The notes under the pieces: model-generated
What the model was told of the DNA's origin: nothing
Database searches by the model: none
What the model saw: only the letters and a program-made list of their open reading frames with translations
Program-made: the position numbers and the translations under genes
NCBI RefSeq assembly: GCF_002019665.1
Contig: NZ_KV917375.1
Location: 3,423,445-3,487,444, forward strand
DNA length: 64,000 bases
Source of the DNA: Sutcliffiella halmapala
Lineage (GTDB): Bacteria > Bacillota > Bacilli > Bacillales > Bacillaceae_I
Direction of reading: 5' to 3'
Shown here: positions 18,396 to 27,131 of the stretch, one piece after another
Layout of the letters: each line of letters begins with the position of its first letter
Position numbering within the stretch: the first letter of the stretch is position 1

Positions 18396-19163
18396 CTAAG
18401 AGGTTACTGCTGGTACCTCTTTTGTTTCCTTTAATAGCTTCATGCGTTTTTTCAGATAGAGCCCTTGTCCAATTCCGAAGAGATTTCCTATTACCCAGTA
18501 TAATGCTAAAGCAGAAGGTAACGTCAATCCCGCAATCAGAATGAATACAGGGATAAAATTCATCACCATTTTCATTTGCGGTTGAATCTCATCCGTCAGT
18601 GTTACTCTTGTTTGTATAAAAGTCGTAATTGCTGCTACTACAGGTAAAATATAATAAGGATCAGATTGTCCTAAGCTAAACCAGAGAAACGAGTGCTCTG
18701 CAAGCTCTGTCGTTCTTCCAATTGCATAGTAAAACGCCATAATAACTGGCATCTGAATCATAATTGGTAAGCAACCGCCTAAAGGGTTTACTTTATGGGT
18801 TTGATAAAGTTCCATTAATTCCTTTTGCATTTTTTGTTGGTCGGCAGGATCTTTTTTATCCTTATATTTATTTTGAATTTCTTGCATTTCAGGGCGAATC
18901 TTCTGCATGGCAAGTGTGCTTTTTTGTTGTTTCATTAAAAGTGGCAAAATAACTAAACGAACCATAATAGTTACCAAAATAATAGATAATCCATAATTAC
19001 CGCCTGTCCAATCAGCGACAGACGTCAACAGAAGAGAAAGGGGATAAACGAAATAGTGATTCCAAATCCCCTGACTATCTGCCGTAATCGGCTCACTCAT
19101 ATTACAACCTGTTAACACAACCAATAACAAAATAGGCATCAACGCCATAACTAATTTCTTCAT
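18396..19163 (-). CDS. yidC: YidC/OxaA-family membrane protein insertase (lipoprotein)
   Basis: A 255-residue YidC/Oxa1 insertase that helps membrane proteins fold into the bilayer. It has an N-terminal lipoprotein signal ([20 protein letters not shown]) and five further hydrophobic segments. The conserved hydrophilic-groove region includes [19 protein letters not shown] with its Arg, and the cytoplasmic loop is Gln/Lys-rich. The [21 protein letters not shown] block is diagnostic. No jag gene follows, so it more likely corresponds to the second Bacillus paralogue (YqjG/MisCB) than to SpoIIIJ. AGGAGG-type ribosome site is present. Both paralogues look alike, so the assignment to one of them is tentative. 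Confidence 0.9.
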   Translation of the reverse strand: MKKLVMALMPILLLVVLTGCNMSEPITADSQGIWNHYFVYPLSLLLTSVADWTGGNYGLSIILVTIMVRLVILPLLMKQQKSTLAMQKIRPEMQEIQNKYKDKKDPADQQKMQKELMELYQTHKVNPLGGCLPIMIQMPVIMAFYYAIGRTTELAEHSFLWFSLGQSDPYYILPVVAAITTFIQTRVTLTDEIQPQMKMVMNFIPVFILIAGLTLPSALALYWVIGNLFGIGQGLYLKKRMKLLKETKEVPAVTS

Positions 19164-19208
19164 TTTCTTTTCCTCCTACTATTTCTCAAAATTATTCATT
19201 TGATTAAG

Positions 19209-19463
19209 TTAGTAGAAAGAAGGTTCCTCTTCATCCTTGTTAGCTTCTTTAGTAGGTCTTTTTCTGAAAACAAATGTAAACAACTTTTTTCTTTTTCCAT
19301 TCACATAATGGACCGTGCTTACACTTTTATCTATGGATGTTGATAAAGTGCGAGACTGATACATAATCTGTTTGGATTCTAAATAAAAACAATAAGTGAC
19401 TAAACAAAGTAGAGTTGCTGTCACATATGGAGCGTATAGTAATAAATCGAGATAAAATTCCAT
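19209..19463 (-). CDS. Small membrane protein of unknown function
   Basis: An 84-residue protein that I do not recognise. One strong hydrophobic segment (about residues 5-28, LLLYAPYVTATLLCLVTYCFY) is followed by a basic, then acidic hydrophilic tail (KRKKLFTFVFRKRP ... NKDEEEPSFY). AAGGTGAG is 9 nt before the ATG, which supports translation. It lies 45 nt upstream of the yidC-type gene on the same strand and is probably co-transcribed. The topology suggests a single-pass protein with a cytoplasmic tail. Possible roles include an accessory of the insertase, but nothing in the sequence shows this. Confidence 0.6.
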   Translation of the reverse strand: MEFYLDLLLYAPYVTATLLCLVTYCFYLESKQIMYQSRTLSTSIDKSVSTVHYVNGKRKKLFTFVFRKRPTKEANKDEEEPSFY

Positions 19464-19555
19464 TTATAGAAACTCACCTTCGTGGTTAGTTTGTTTGTGT
19501 TAGTTAATAGTACGAGCATAAGTGGGTAAAAGTTTCATTTAAAGTATTTCCGTAT

Positions 19556-19606
19556 AACAAAAAGATACACCTAGTTAGCGAAAAATACTAGGTGTATCTT
19601 TTTGTT
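19556..19606 (-). terminator. Terminator of the acyl-CoA ligase gene
   Basis: A 20-bp perfect inverted repeat (19556-19575 with 19587-19606) overlapping the stop codon of the ligase. T-runs lie on both sides, so it is probably bidirectional. Confidence 0.9.
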
Positions 19607-21125
19607 AATTCTTTAATTCTTTGTTTACCTCTTCACAGGAAAAGATTTCTTTGTAGCAATGGCTAAGAGATTTTTTATCTATTTTACCAACTACGGTTTT
19701 AGGAATGTCTGGTACAAAGACAAATCGTTTCGGAATTTTAAATTTCCCTAATGTTCGAGAACAAAATGTAGTTAGTTCCCGCTCAGTGACAGGACTTTTC
19801 AAAGAAACCACGGCAAGGACCGCTTCTCCCCATTTCGGATGCGGAATTCCTACCACACTAACCTCTTTAATTGCCTCATGCTGGGTAAGCGTTTGTTCCA
19901 CTTCGGACGGATAAATATTCTCTCCCCCAGATATTATTAAATCCTTTACCCTGCCAACAATGTAAATGTAACCATCTTCATCTCTTCTTCCTAGATCTCC
20001 AGTACTTAACCAGCCATCTTCCTTTACCTTTTCAGTTTCTTCTTGTTTTAACCAATACCCCTCAAAAACATGGCGGCCCTTCAAATAAATTTCGCCCACT
20101 TCGTTAATGGCTGCCTCTTGGTTTCGTTTTTTCATAATTTTCACATCGTTAAACATCATCGGCTTTCCAACTGACCCTTTTTTTCCATATGCTTCAGTAG
20201 GATCGATATAGAAATTATTTGGACCGGCCTCTGTTAAACCATAGCCTTCTTTGAATAATATCCCTTTTTGATAAAACACCTCATACACTTCCAGTGGGCA
20301 AGGTGCTCCCCCTGACAGAAAGGTTTTCATAGTTGGAAAAGTCTCTAATTGAAAACGCGGGTGTTCAATTAATAGGTGGTACATGGTCGGAACCATTAAG
20401 AGGACAGTACATTGGTAATAATTTAATAAATCTATCACTTTATCAACCTGGAATTCTTGCATCAAAACAACCGTCCCACCTGCCATTAATAGCGGAGTTG
20501 ACAAAGCATTTAACCCTCCAGTATGAAACATTGGCAAACAGGTGAGGGTCACATCTAATTCATTAATCCCCCAACTGACAATCGTATTTATTGCATTACT
20601 AGCTATATTTTCATGTGTTAAAATCACTCCCTTTGGCTTACCAGTCGTTCCGCCAGTGTAGATAATAGCTGCACGGTCATTTATAGTGACTTGGATACTA
20701 TCTAAAGAAATACTGTTGGTAGGAGGTAGTCGTTGTAAGTCTACTAAAGAAATTATCGGACACGGCGCATTCCGAATGTTTTCCTTGTATGCAGACTGCA
20801 CGATGACACATTTAGCCTCACAGTCTTCTAAAATATACACTAGCTCCTCTTCCGACAACCGCCAGTTCAGTGGAACAAAAATGGCACCTAATTCGCCACA
20901 AGCAAAAAGCAAATCAAAATAAACAATATCATTTGAAGATAATAACGCTACCCTATCCCCTTTATTTATACCGAGTGAATGAAGTCTACCCTTCATATCT
21001 AGCGTCCGTCTGTACACTTGTTTATAATTCCATCGCTCTCCAGTTTCACCATCAATTACGGCGATCCTTGTTGGAGACAGTTGTGAACGTTTCTGCAACC
21101 ACGAACTATCCATAGCCACTTCCAT
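19605..21125 (-). CDS. Acyl-CoA synthetase (AMP-dependent ligase)
   Basis: A 506-residue class I adenylate-forming enzyme that activates a carboxylic acid to its CoA thioester via an acyl-adenylate. Motifs: AAIIYTGGTTGKPKGVILTH (P-loop-like A3), EGYGLTEAGP (A5), LSTGDLGRRDEDGYIYIVGR (A7/A8) and the C-terminal PKTVVGKIDKKSL with the catalytic Lys. The short length and absent N-terminal extension fit medium-chain, aromatic or MenE-like ligases as well as fatty-acid ligases. It is monocistronic, downstream of its own promoter region, which shares a dyad plus TTACAA repeats with the ABC importer operon. I infer that it activates the substrate imported by that system. The start is uncertain: GGGAG is only 2 nt from this ATG, and GTG 21119 is an alternative. 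Confidence 0.88.
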   Translation of the reverse strand: MEVAMDSSWLQKRSQLSPTRIAVIDGETGERWNYKQVYRRTLDMKGRLHSLGINKGDRVALLSSNDIVYFDLLFACGELGAIFVPLNWRLSEEELVYILEDCEAKCVIVQSAYKENIRNAPCPIISLVDLQRLPPTNSISLDSIQVTINDRAAIIYTGGTTGKPKGVILTHENIASNAINTIVSWGINELDVTLTCLPMFHTGGLNALSTPLLMAGGTVVLMQEFQVDKVIDLLNYYQCTVLLMVPTMYHLLIEHPRFQLETFPTMKTFLSGGAPCPLEVYEVFYQKGILFKEGYGLTEAGPNNFYIDPTEAYGKKGSVGKPMMFNDVKIMKKRNQEAAINEVGEIYLKGRHVFEGYWLKQEETEKVKEDGWLSTGDLGRRDEDGYIYIVGRVKDLIISGGENIYPSEVEQTLTQHEAIKEVSVVGIPHPKWGEAVLAVVSLKSPVTERELTTFCSRTLGKFKIPKRFVFVPDIPKTVVGKIDKKSLSHCYKEIFSCEEVNKELKN

Positions 21126-21150
21126 CTCTCCCTTACACGTTACAAGTTAT

Positions 21151-21188
21151 ACTCACTATAAGAGAATGAAGTTACAAAAAAGTTACAA
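21151..21188 (-). promoter_or_regulatory. Shared operator-like element upstream of the acyl-CoA ligase
   Basis: Two TTACAA boxes (plus-strand 21172-21177 and 21183-21188), 11 bp apart, next to a degenerate dyad (ACTCACTATAAGAG at 21151-21164). The same arrangement stands upstream of the importer operon at 29237-29276. A third TTACAA lies at 21140-21145. Confidence 0.6.
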
Positions 21189-21355
21189 GGTCAGCTTATT
21201 GGCATCTATCGGAAGGCTGTTTTCGTAATGTTTGTTGCTAAAAAACAACAGGCAAATTAAAGAGGATGGGACATTAATAAAATCCCCATCTCTATTTACG
21301 AACGATTTAATCTAAATGCCCTTTTAAAGTACACTTTTGATTTTTAGAGTACCTA

Positions 21356-21598
21356 GCTGTTGATTGGAGCACAAGGCGAAGACTCCTTGCTTAGAGGTAG
21401 CGTTTTGTGGAGACCCCACAGGCGAAGCCGAGGAGGCTCCACAAGCGCCCTCTGGATAAGCGAAGCCTGGGGCGGAAATCCACAGCGGTGTTTAACAGAA
21501 CCAAACTAAAAAAATCCGAACTAATGCAAAACTCTACTTAGAATTTCGCATAATAGTTCGGATTTTTCTTTAACAAATATTCTCTTGTCCCAGCCTCT
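21356..21598 (-). repeat. Composite intergenic repeat, copy B
   Basis: Reading on the minus strand: a GAGGCTGGGAC box (about 21588-21598), a hairpin (21510-21523 with 21554-21567), then the GC-rich palindromic core (21356-21486). Copy C at 62112-62360 has the same order on the plus strand and nearly the same length. The inner core stem is GTGGAG 21407-21412 with CTCCAC 21437-21442. A further GATGGGAC...TCCCCATC hairpin lies at about 21263-21292. Confidence 0.75.
21510..21567 (-). terminator. Terminator of the importer/KASIII/SDR operon
   Basis: A 14-bp outer stem (21510-21523 with 21554-21567), extended by a second stem that is fully paired only in minus-strand RNA, with two G-U pairs. A T-run follows on the minus strand. 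It is part of repeat copy B, so the repeat appears to supply the terminator. Confidence 0.75.
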
Positions 21599-21671
21599 TC
21601 CTTAATCTAAAAGACTACGAGCTCAACATAAACAAAGTGCTCCCTTTCACAATCTTCCCCTTTACTTAAAA

Positions 21672-22409
21672 TCACATCATAATTCCACCATCGACATGTA
21701 ATACTGTTCCATTGACATAATCAGACTCATCTGATGCCAGATATAGATACGCATTCGCAATGTCACTTGGCTTCCCTAAACGCTGTAATGGAATTACTTG
21801 AACAAGACCTTGTATTACTTTTTCCGGTACAGTTGCGACCATATTTGTTTCAACAAAGCCTGGAGCCACGGCATTCACATTAATACCTTTTCGTCCAAAT
21901 TCCTTTGCCCACGATTTGGTCATCCCTACAACCGCTGCTTTTGATGCCGCATAATTTGTTTGTCCGACATTCCCATAAACACCAGAAACAGAGGAAGTAT
22001 TAATGATTTTCCCTTTCCCATTTTCGAGCATATAAGGGACCACAGCCTGCGTACAATTAAAGACACCATTTACATTAATGTCCATGACTTGTTGGAATTC
22101 ATCGCTGCTCATTTTCAACAACATATTATCCCTTGTAATGCCTGCATTGTTTATTAATATGTCAATCTTTTCAAATCTTTCTTTTACCATGCTGACCATT
22201 CCTGTTACTTGTGCTTGATTGGCTACATTCACTTGAAAAAATGCTACCTCTCCCTCTGCTTGTAGTTCTGCTGCTCGTTGTTCGCCAACTATTGCATCAT
22301 AATCTACTAAAGCTACTTTTGCTCCTTCTCGTAAAAATACGCGAGCGGCTTCTAAACCGATTCCATTTGCTGCACCCGTAATAATTGCTACTTTTCCTGC
22401 TAATCTCAT
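21672..22409 (-). CDS. Short-chain dehydrogenase, FabG/acetoacetyl-CoA reductase-like
   Basis: A 245-residue classical SDR that reduces a 3-oxoacyl thioester with NAD(P)H. The TGAANGIG cofactor motif (residues 11-18) and the NNAGITRDNMLLKM segment are present. The catalytic Ser-Tyr-Lys set lies in NTSSVSGVYGNVGQTNYAASK, and the PGFVETNM loop is present. It shows all features of 3-oxoacyl-ACP reductase FabG and PhaB; an ACP or CoA substrate cannot be distinguished. An Asp after the second strand (VALVDYD) suggests an NAD(H) preference. It is the last gene of the operon, overlapping the hydrolase gene by 4 nt, and followed by the repeat-borne terminator. It is not in a fatty-acid-synthesis cluster. 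Confidence 0.9.
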   Translation of the reverse strand: MRLAGKVAIITGAANGIGLEAARVFLREGAKVALVDYDAIVGEQRAAELQAEGEVAFFQVNVANQAQVTGMVSMVKERFEKIDILINNAGITRDNMLLKMSSDEFQQVMDINVNGVFNCTQAVVPYMLENGKGKIINTSSVSGVYGNVGQTNYAASKAAVVGMTKSWAKEFGRKGINVNAVAPGFVETNMVATVPEKVIQGLVQVIPLQRLGKPSDIANAYLYLASDESDYVNGTVLHVDGGIMM

Positions 22410-23320
22410 TGATATGTTTCCTCCTGTTTCTGCACAAATGTTGTAATCGCTTCCAATAGTTGTGGCAAATCATCCACTAATGCAGAGTGACCGCATCCCT
22501 TTAACGAAACAAATGTCACTTTTTCACCTAAGTCTTCCAGGATTTCATTTGTCATCTGCTTTGAAATTACTAAATCTTTTTCTCCAGCTAATACAAGGAC
22601 AGGGATGTTTATTTTACTAGTTTCATTCGTACCAGCCTTTAACCCATTATGCTGATTACTAATATTAAATGTATTCAGTGCATGCAAAATTTCAGGATAA
22701 TTACGTTGAGTCAGCATATCCTCTAAATATGCTTCATAACGAGCTTCTTCAGGCCTATTGTCATGATAGATGGCATAATCCCAGATCATTCTAAGAATCT
22801 CTTTATTCTTTGTTTCATAGGCTTGGGTAATGACAAGGGTCCTTGTTTTATCCTGTAAAATTTCTTCATAGTTAGAAAGCCTCTTTGTCAAATCAGGTTG
22901 GCCAGCTTCATTTGTTTCATACAACGGATATCCTCTCGTAGAAGCTGAAGCAAGTAGGATAAGTTTTCTACAATAGCCTGGGTTGTCCGCAACAAATTGC
23001 ATGCCTACGGCTCCACCTGTTGACCAGCCGATAATAGCGAAATTAGTGAGCTTGATAGCATCGACAAAAAGCTTGATATCAGCTGAAAATTCTTTAATAG
23101 AATAGAGTTTTTCATGATAAGTAGATTCCCCAAATCCACGCATGTCTAGCGCAATTATGTGATAGGCCCGGTCCATGTTTTCCATGACAAGATCCCAGTG
23201 TTTGGAGGAGGTCATATTTCCATGAATCAATACTAATGTTTCCCCCTCTCCCTTCCGCTCCCTATACCCAAATGTTTCACCGTTTGTAAGTTTCACCGTT
23301 TTCTGTTCGATTACAGTCAA
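22406..23320 (-). CDS. Alpha/beta hydrolase
   Basis: A 304-residue alpha/beta-hydrolase fold enzyme. The oxyanion-hole motif LIHGNMTSSKHW is near residue 32. The nucleophile elbow GWSTGG (Ser in IIGWSTGGAVGM) is near residue 100. The acid is Asp in VLAGEKDLVISK and the base is His in KGCGHSALV, so the catalytic triad is complete. It resembles lactonases, thioesterases and non-haem haloperoxidase-like esterases. The TTG start is fixed by GGAGGG 7 nt upstream. It sits between the KASIII-like and SDR genes in the operon; I infer hydrolysis of an ester, lactone or thioester intermediate of that pathway. Confidence 0.85.
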   Translation of the reverse strand: MTVIEQKTVKLTNGETFGYRERKGEGETLVLIHGNMTSSKHWDLVMENMDRAYHIIALDMRGFGESTYHEKLYSIKEFSADIKLFVDAIKLTNFAIIGWSTGGAVGMQFVADNPGYCRKLILLASASTRGYPLYETNEAGQPDLTKRLSNYEEILQDKTRTLVITQAYETKNKEILRMIWDYAIYHDNRPEEARYEAYLEDMLTQRNYPEILHALNTFNISNQHNGLKAGTNETSKINIPVLVLAGEKDLVISKQMTNEILEDLGEKVTFVSLKGCGHSALVDDLPQLLEAITTFVQKQEETYQ

Positions 23321-23342
23321 TTTCTCGCCCTCCTACTTAAAG

Positions 23343-24350
23343 TTATCCCCATCTTATTGTCGTTGCTCCCCATGCATATCCTATTCCTGCGCTTACTAAA
23401 ACCACAATGTCACCAGGTTTTAACTTCCCATTTTCTTCGGCCAACTCTAACGAAAGAATTTGATCAATCTGCCCTATGTGACCATAGTCTTCTAAATAAA
23501 TAGACTGTTCTTCGGACAATCCGAGTTCCTTTAACACGTATTGATGGGCGGACTTTTTCATATGAAGAATACCTAAATAATCTACATCAGCTTCAGTTAG
23601 GCCACTCTTTTTTAATGAACCTCTAACAACTTGAAGGAAATTGTCCATCGATTTTTCTTCAAGTCTGCTTTTCATTCCATCAGGATCCAACACATCTAGC
23701 TTATTCAGCCTATTTTCAAGCGCAAGTTGTGAAATAGGATGCTTCGTTCCGCCTGCAACCACTACCACATCCTTTGAAAAAGAACCGTCTGTTATGATGT
23801 TCGTTGATAAAAGTTCATTCTTCTCATAGTTTTTCTTTAAAAGTATGGCGCCTCCACCTGCTCCTAAATTGAACATAAAACGAGTCCGGGCATTTTCATA
23901 GTTGATAAAGTCTTCATTTCGATACCCACCAGCTAGTAATACGGTATTCATTGCTTCATCTGCAAGCATCAGGTCTTTTGCAATTTTCAAAGCCATAATG
24001 GTCGTGCTACAGCGTAACGCCATATCAAAACCAATTGCATTTACTGCTCCTAGCTCCTGTTGCATATATAATGCCGCCGTCCACAATGGATACTCCTTGT
24101 GCTCTTCCCCAATATAAATAATTAAATCAATTTCTTCGGGAACAATTGCTGATTTCTCTATGGCTTTACGTGCCGCCTGAATTCCCATTTCACACGTATG
24201 ATCCTGACTGGAAGCTATTGGCTTTTGTTTAATACCCAGCTTTTCCTCCACCACATATATAGGTATTCCAGATTTTTCTGAAATCTCCTTGCTTGACATG
24301 AAATTTTCCGGGATGAAAATTCCTGTACTAACAATTCCAATGGATGTCAT
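23343..24350 (-). CDS. KASIII-like (FabH-type) thiolase-fold enzyme
   Basis: A 335-residue thiolase-superfamily protein of FabH type. The nucleophilic Cys lies in DMALRCSTTIMALKIA (near residue 110). A His in LGILHMKKSAHQYV corresponds to the FabH catalytic His. In the place of the FabH YGNTS motif the sequence reads EDYGHIGQIDQIL, so the catalytic Asn is replaced by His. The C-terminal GDIVVLVSAGIGYAWGATTIRW closes the fold as in FabH. The changed triad suggests a reaction other than standard decarboxylative condensation, perhaps acyl transfer, hydrolysis or non-decarboxylative condensation, but this is inference. It overlaps the small upstream ORF by 4 nt and precedes the hydrolase by 22 nt. 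Confidence 0.82.
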   Translation of the reverse strand: MTSIGIVSTGIFIPENFMSSKEISEKSGIPIYVVEEKLGIKQKPIASSQDHTCEMGIQAARKAIEKSAIVPEEIDLIIYIGEEHKEYPLWTAALYMQQELGAVNAIGFDMALRCSTTIMALKIAKDLMLADEAMNTVLLAGGYRNEDFINYENARTRFMFNLGAGGGAILLKKNYEKNELLSTNIITDGSFSKDVVVVAGGTKHPISQLALENRLNKLDVLDPDGMKSRLEEKSMDNFLQVVRGSLKKSGLTEADVDYLGILHMKKSAHQYVLKELGLSEEQSIYLEDYGHIGQIDQILSLELAEENGKLKPGDIVVLVSAGIGYAWGATTIRWG

Positions 24351-24532
24351 AACTTTCGCCTGCTTATAACAGCTTTCATATATTCATAACCTTCTTCTAA
24401 GGAAGTAACCGTGATTTCTTCCTCTCCTTGGACATGACTAACTGTAATTCTCCATACAGGTTCCACTTGATTCCCATCAATCAAACTTGCACATCGCACG
24501 ACAAAAGATGCAACTTGAGGCTGAGCGATCAT
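24347..24532 (-). CDS. Small conserved-looking protein in the importer/KASIII operon
   Basis: A 61-residue soluble protein, not recognised. It begins MIAQPQVASFVVRCASLIDG and contains a beta-rich core (WRITVSHVQGEEEITVTSLEEG) followed by an amphipathic helix. AGGAGG is 7 nt before the ATG and the stop overlaps the KASIII-like start (ATGA), so translation is well supported. It lies 12 nt downstream of livM-type permease. The pattern (valine-rich strands, Glu/Ser loop, terminal helix) could be a small accessory or binding subunit of the KASIII-like enzyme. Confidence 0.7.
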   Translation of the reverse strand: MIAQPQVASFVVRCASLIDGNQVEPVWRITVSHVQGEEEITVTSLEEGYEYMKAVISRRKL

Positions 24533-24543
24533 CGTACCCCCTC

Positions 24544-25542
24544 CTAACCTGATATATTATTTTCATTTTTAATCGCTGTTTGCTTGGCTTTTCTTTTTCT
24601 CCACCACATTCTAATTGTTCCGATAATACCTTGTGGGAAGAACATGACAATCAGTATATAAAGAATGCCAAAGAAGATTATCCAACGTTCAAATATCCAA
24701 TGAACCTTTGCTAGATCGGTTAACCAGTGATGAGCAAATTCTATTAAACCAGCCCCTAATATAGCCCCAACTAATGTTCCAACTCCACCAATAATGGTCA
24801 TCAATAATGCATCCAGTGTGACATCTACTGCAAAAACGGAGGTGTTTACATAGCGTAGTGTTAACACATAAAGACTTCCTGCAAAGCTAGCAACCACACC
24901 TGCTACGACACTTGCTATGACTTTATAATGAAGAACATGATATCCTAAAGATTCGGTGCGGCCTTCATTTTCCCGGATAGCCTGAAGTACTCGCCCTAAT
25001 GGAGAATGAATAAACCTTCTTAATAAGAGGAAGATAACTACCATTAAAAACAAAGCAAGAAAATACAAGGTCATTCGGTCCCTTAAAGGATCTGGAATAG
25101 AAAATGTAAACCCATCATTTCCATATGTGAGAGATCTCCATTTTTCTGCAATTACTAAAAAAAGACCTGAAAAAGCAAGCGTCAGCATGGCATAAAAATG
25201 ACTTTTTAATCGTAAAGAAAGCATCCCTACTAAATAACTAATAATTGCTGCAAGAACCGCACCCACTAAAACCGCTAACAATAGCGTTGCAATCGTACTA
25301 TCAAATTGTTTTAGCATCACGCCAGTAGAATAGGCACCAATACCAAAAAACATCGCATGGCCAAATGAAACAATTCCTGTATATCCAAGTAAAATATCAT
25401 AGCTCATTGCAAAAATAGCAAACAAGAAAATTTGTGTGAACATAATTAAGAGTGTACGAGAGTCAGAGACATAAGGTAGCGCAAGCAGCATGATAAAAAT
25501 AAGGAAATACACAATGTTCGGCTTGGTTATATATCTGTTCAT
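24544..25542 (-). CDS. LivM-type ABC transporter permease
   Basis: A 332-residue inner-membrane permease of the branched-chain amino acid (HAAT) ABC family, with about ten hydrophobic segments. The LivM signature GYTGIVSFGHAMFFGIGAYS is near residue 52, and the cytoplasmic EAA-like loop AIRENEGRTESLGYHVLHYKV is near residue 190. HAAT systems also import amides, urea and aromatic or acyl compounds. The companion enzymes here argue against a plain leucine transporter. Four nt separate it from the LivH-type gene. Confidence 0.9.
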   Translation of the reverse strand: MNRYITKPNIVYFLIFIMLLALPYVSDSRTLLIMFTQIFLFAIFAMSYDILLGYTGIVSFGHAMFFGIGAYSTGVMLKQFDSTIATLLLAVLVGAVLAAIISYLVGMLSLRLKSHFYAMLTLAFSGLFLVIAEKWRSLTYGNDGFTFSIPDPLRDRMTLYFLALFLMVVIFLLLRRFIHSPLGRVLQAIRENEGRTESLGYHVLHYKVIASVVAGVVASFAGSLYVLTLRYVNTSVFAVDVTLDALLMTIIGGVGTLVGAILGAGLIEFAHHWLTDLAKVHWIFERWIIFFGILYILIVMFFPQGIIGTIRMWWRKRKAKQTAIKNENNISG

Positions 25543-25546
25543 GCCC

Positions 25547-26410
25547 TCACCCCTTTACTCCAAATAAGCCTTGTGGACGGAAAATTAATACGATAGCCAT
25601 TAATAGCATATTTACTGCTAATGCTAAGTCCGGTACATAATATGCCATAAAGGATCCGCTCAATCCTACTAAAATTGCTGCAAGAACAGAGCCAGTTATA
25701 CTCCCCATTCCACCTATAACTACCACGATAAATGCTAATATCCCAAACTCTAATCCCATTTCTGCATAGATAACACCTGAGTAAGGGCCAAGAAGCATCC
25801 CACCGAGTGACGCCATTGCTGCTCCCACCATGAAGACTAGCATAAAGACTCGCTTAATATTAATTCCAAGTGCTTGCACCATTTCCTTATTGATGACTCC
25901 TGCACGAACGATGAGACCGATCTTCGTATTTTTTAGAATATAGTAAATCGTAACGAAAATTAAAGCTCCTACGACAATAATAAACAGACGGTATTTGATA
26001 ATGATGATATCACCAAATTCCCAACTCCCACTAAAATAGGATGGTGTTCTTGCACTTAGCTGATTTGGGCCAAATACAACTTTAATCATTTCACTAAGTA
26101 CCAACATAACCCCTAAAGTAATGAGAATTTGCTGTACGTGATTTCCATAAACCGGTTGGATAATGAATCTCTCTAAAGCAAAACCAAGAATAAGTCCAGT
26201 TCCAATTGCCACAAGAATACCAATTATAAAACTTCCTGTTGTGCTATATGCCCATATACCTGAAAATGCCCCCCATGCAAATAGCCCTCCGTGAGCAAAG
26301 TTTAGTACATCCATGAGACCGAATATCAATGTTAAACCTGCAGCAAGCAAGAAAATCAGCATGCCTGTCGCTAATCCATTTACAGCAAGATTAATAAAAA
26401 CTTCCAACAC
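25547..26410 (-). CDS. LivH-type ABC transporter permease
   Basis: A 287-residue permease of the HAAT family, forming the channel with the LivM-type protein. Conserved blocks include LTLIFGLMDVLNFAHGGLFA (near residue 27) and RAGVINKEMVQALGINIKRV, the ATPase-contacting loop. The start is GTG 26410 or TTG 26407, after a G-rich ribosome site. It lies 10 nt downstream of the LivF-type ATPase gene. Confidence 0.9.
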   Translation of the reverse strand: MLEVFINLAVNGLATGMLIFLLAAGLTLIFGLMDVLNFAHGGLFAWGAFSGIWAYSTTGSFIIGILVAIGTGLILGFALERFIIQPVYGNHVQQILITLGVMLVLSEMIKVVFGPNQLSARTPSYFSGSWEFGDIIIIKYRLFIIVVGALIFVTIYYILKNTKIGLIVRAGVINKEMVQALGINIKRVFMLVFMVGAAMASLGGMLLGPYSGVIYAEMGLEFGILAFIVVVIGGMGSITGSVLAAILVGLSGSFMAYYVPDLALAVNMLLMAIVLIFRPQGLFGVKG

Positions 26411-26420
26411 GCTTCCCCCC

Positions 26421-27131
26421 TTACGCTATTCCCAAATAATTCCTTCTAAGCTCTTCATTCTCTTTTAGCTCATCCATTAAACCGTGATGGACGGTTCTTC
26501 CATCATCTAAAATATAAAAACAGTCTCCAATCGTACTTGCCATATGAAAATTCTGCTCTACTAGGATAATCGTGGTTTCATTTTTCATCTGTTGAATGGA
26601 ATCCATCACCTTTTCTACCATGATGGGTGCCAACCCCTTACTAGGCTCATCAATTAGCAATAGCTTACTGTTATTCACATAGGCTCGGGAAATTGCGAGC
26701 ATTTGCTTCTGACCACCACTCAAATTCCCCCCACGTTTTTTCCAGAATGTCTTCAAATCAGGAAACAAATCTAGTATCCAATCTAGACGAGCCATGGATG
26801 CGTCATCGTTCTTTCTCATTGCTACCTTCATATTCTCTTCTACTGTTAATTCGCCAAATACTCCTTGGTCCTCAGGCACAAAACCAATGCCTTTTTTGGC
26901 TATTTCATACGTAGCTAAACCAACTAAGTTTTGACCATCAAAAGTGACAGAGCCCTTTTGTGGTGGATTTAATCCCATCACACTACGAAGGGTGGTTGTT
27001 TTCCCTGCCCCATTTCGACCTAATAATACCGTTACCTCCCCTTGTTTTGCTTCAAAATCTACACCTTGCAAAATATGAAACTGTTCGATAAAGGTTTGAA
27101 TTCCTTCTACCTTAAGAAGCGTTGTCATCAT
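26421..27131 (-). CDS. LivF-type ABC transporter ATPase
   Basis: A 236-residue ABC ATPase: Walker A LLGRNGAGKTTTLRSV, signature NLSGGQKQMLAISRA, Walker B LLLIDEPSKGLAP and H-loop VEQN. The C-terminal GIA end fits LivF. The start is placed at ATG 27131 because GGGAGG lies 5 nt upstream. A longer in-frame reading from 27167 would add twelve residues unlike LivF and deeper overlap with livG. With this start, the overlap with the LivG-type gene is 20 nt. Confidence 0.9.
   Translation of the reverse strand: MMTTLLKVEGIQTFIEQFHILQGVDFEAKQGEVTVLLGRNGAGKTTTLRSVMGLNPPQKGSVTFDGQNLVGLATYEIAKKGIGFVPEDQGVFGELTVEENMKVAMRKNDDASMARLDWILDLFPDLKTFWKKRGGNLSGGQKQMLAISRAYVNNSKLLLIDEPSKGLAPIMVEKVMDSIQQMKNETTIILVEQNFHMASTIGDCFYILDDGRTVHHGLMDELKENEELRRNYLGIA

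Noticed and set aside
21672-24350. Possible PHA-synthesis cluster (PhaB-like SDR plus hydrolase)
   Set aside because: No PhaC synthase motif (G-x-C-x-G lipase-like box with Cys) is present; the hydrolase has a Ser nucleophile in GWSTGG. The name is therefore not used.
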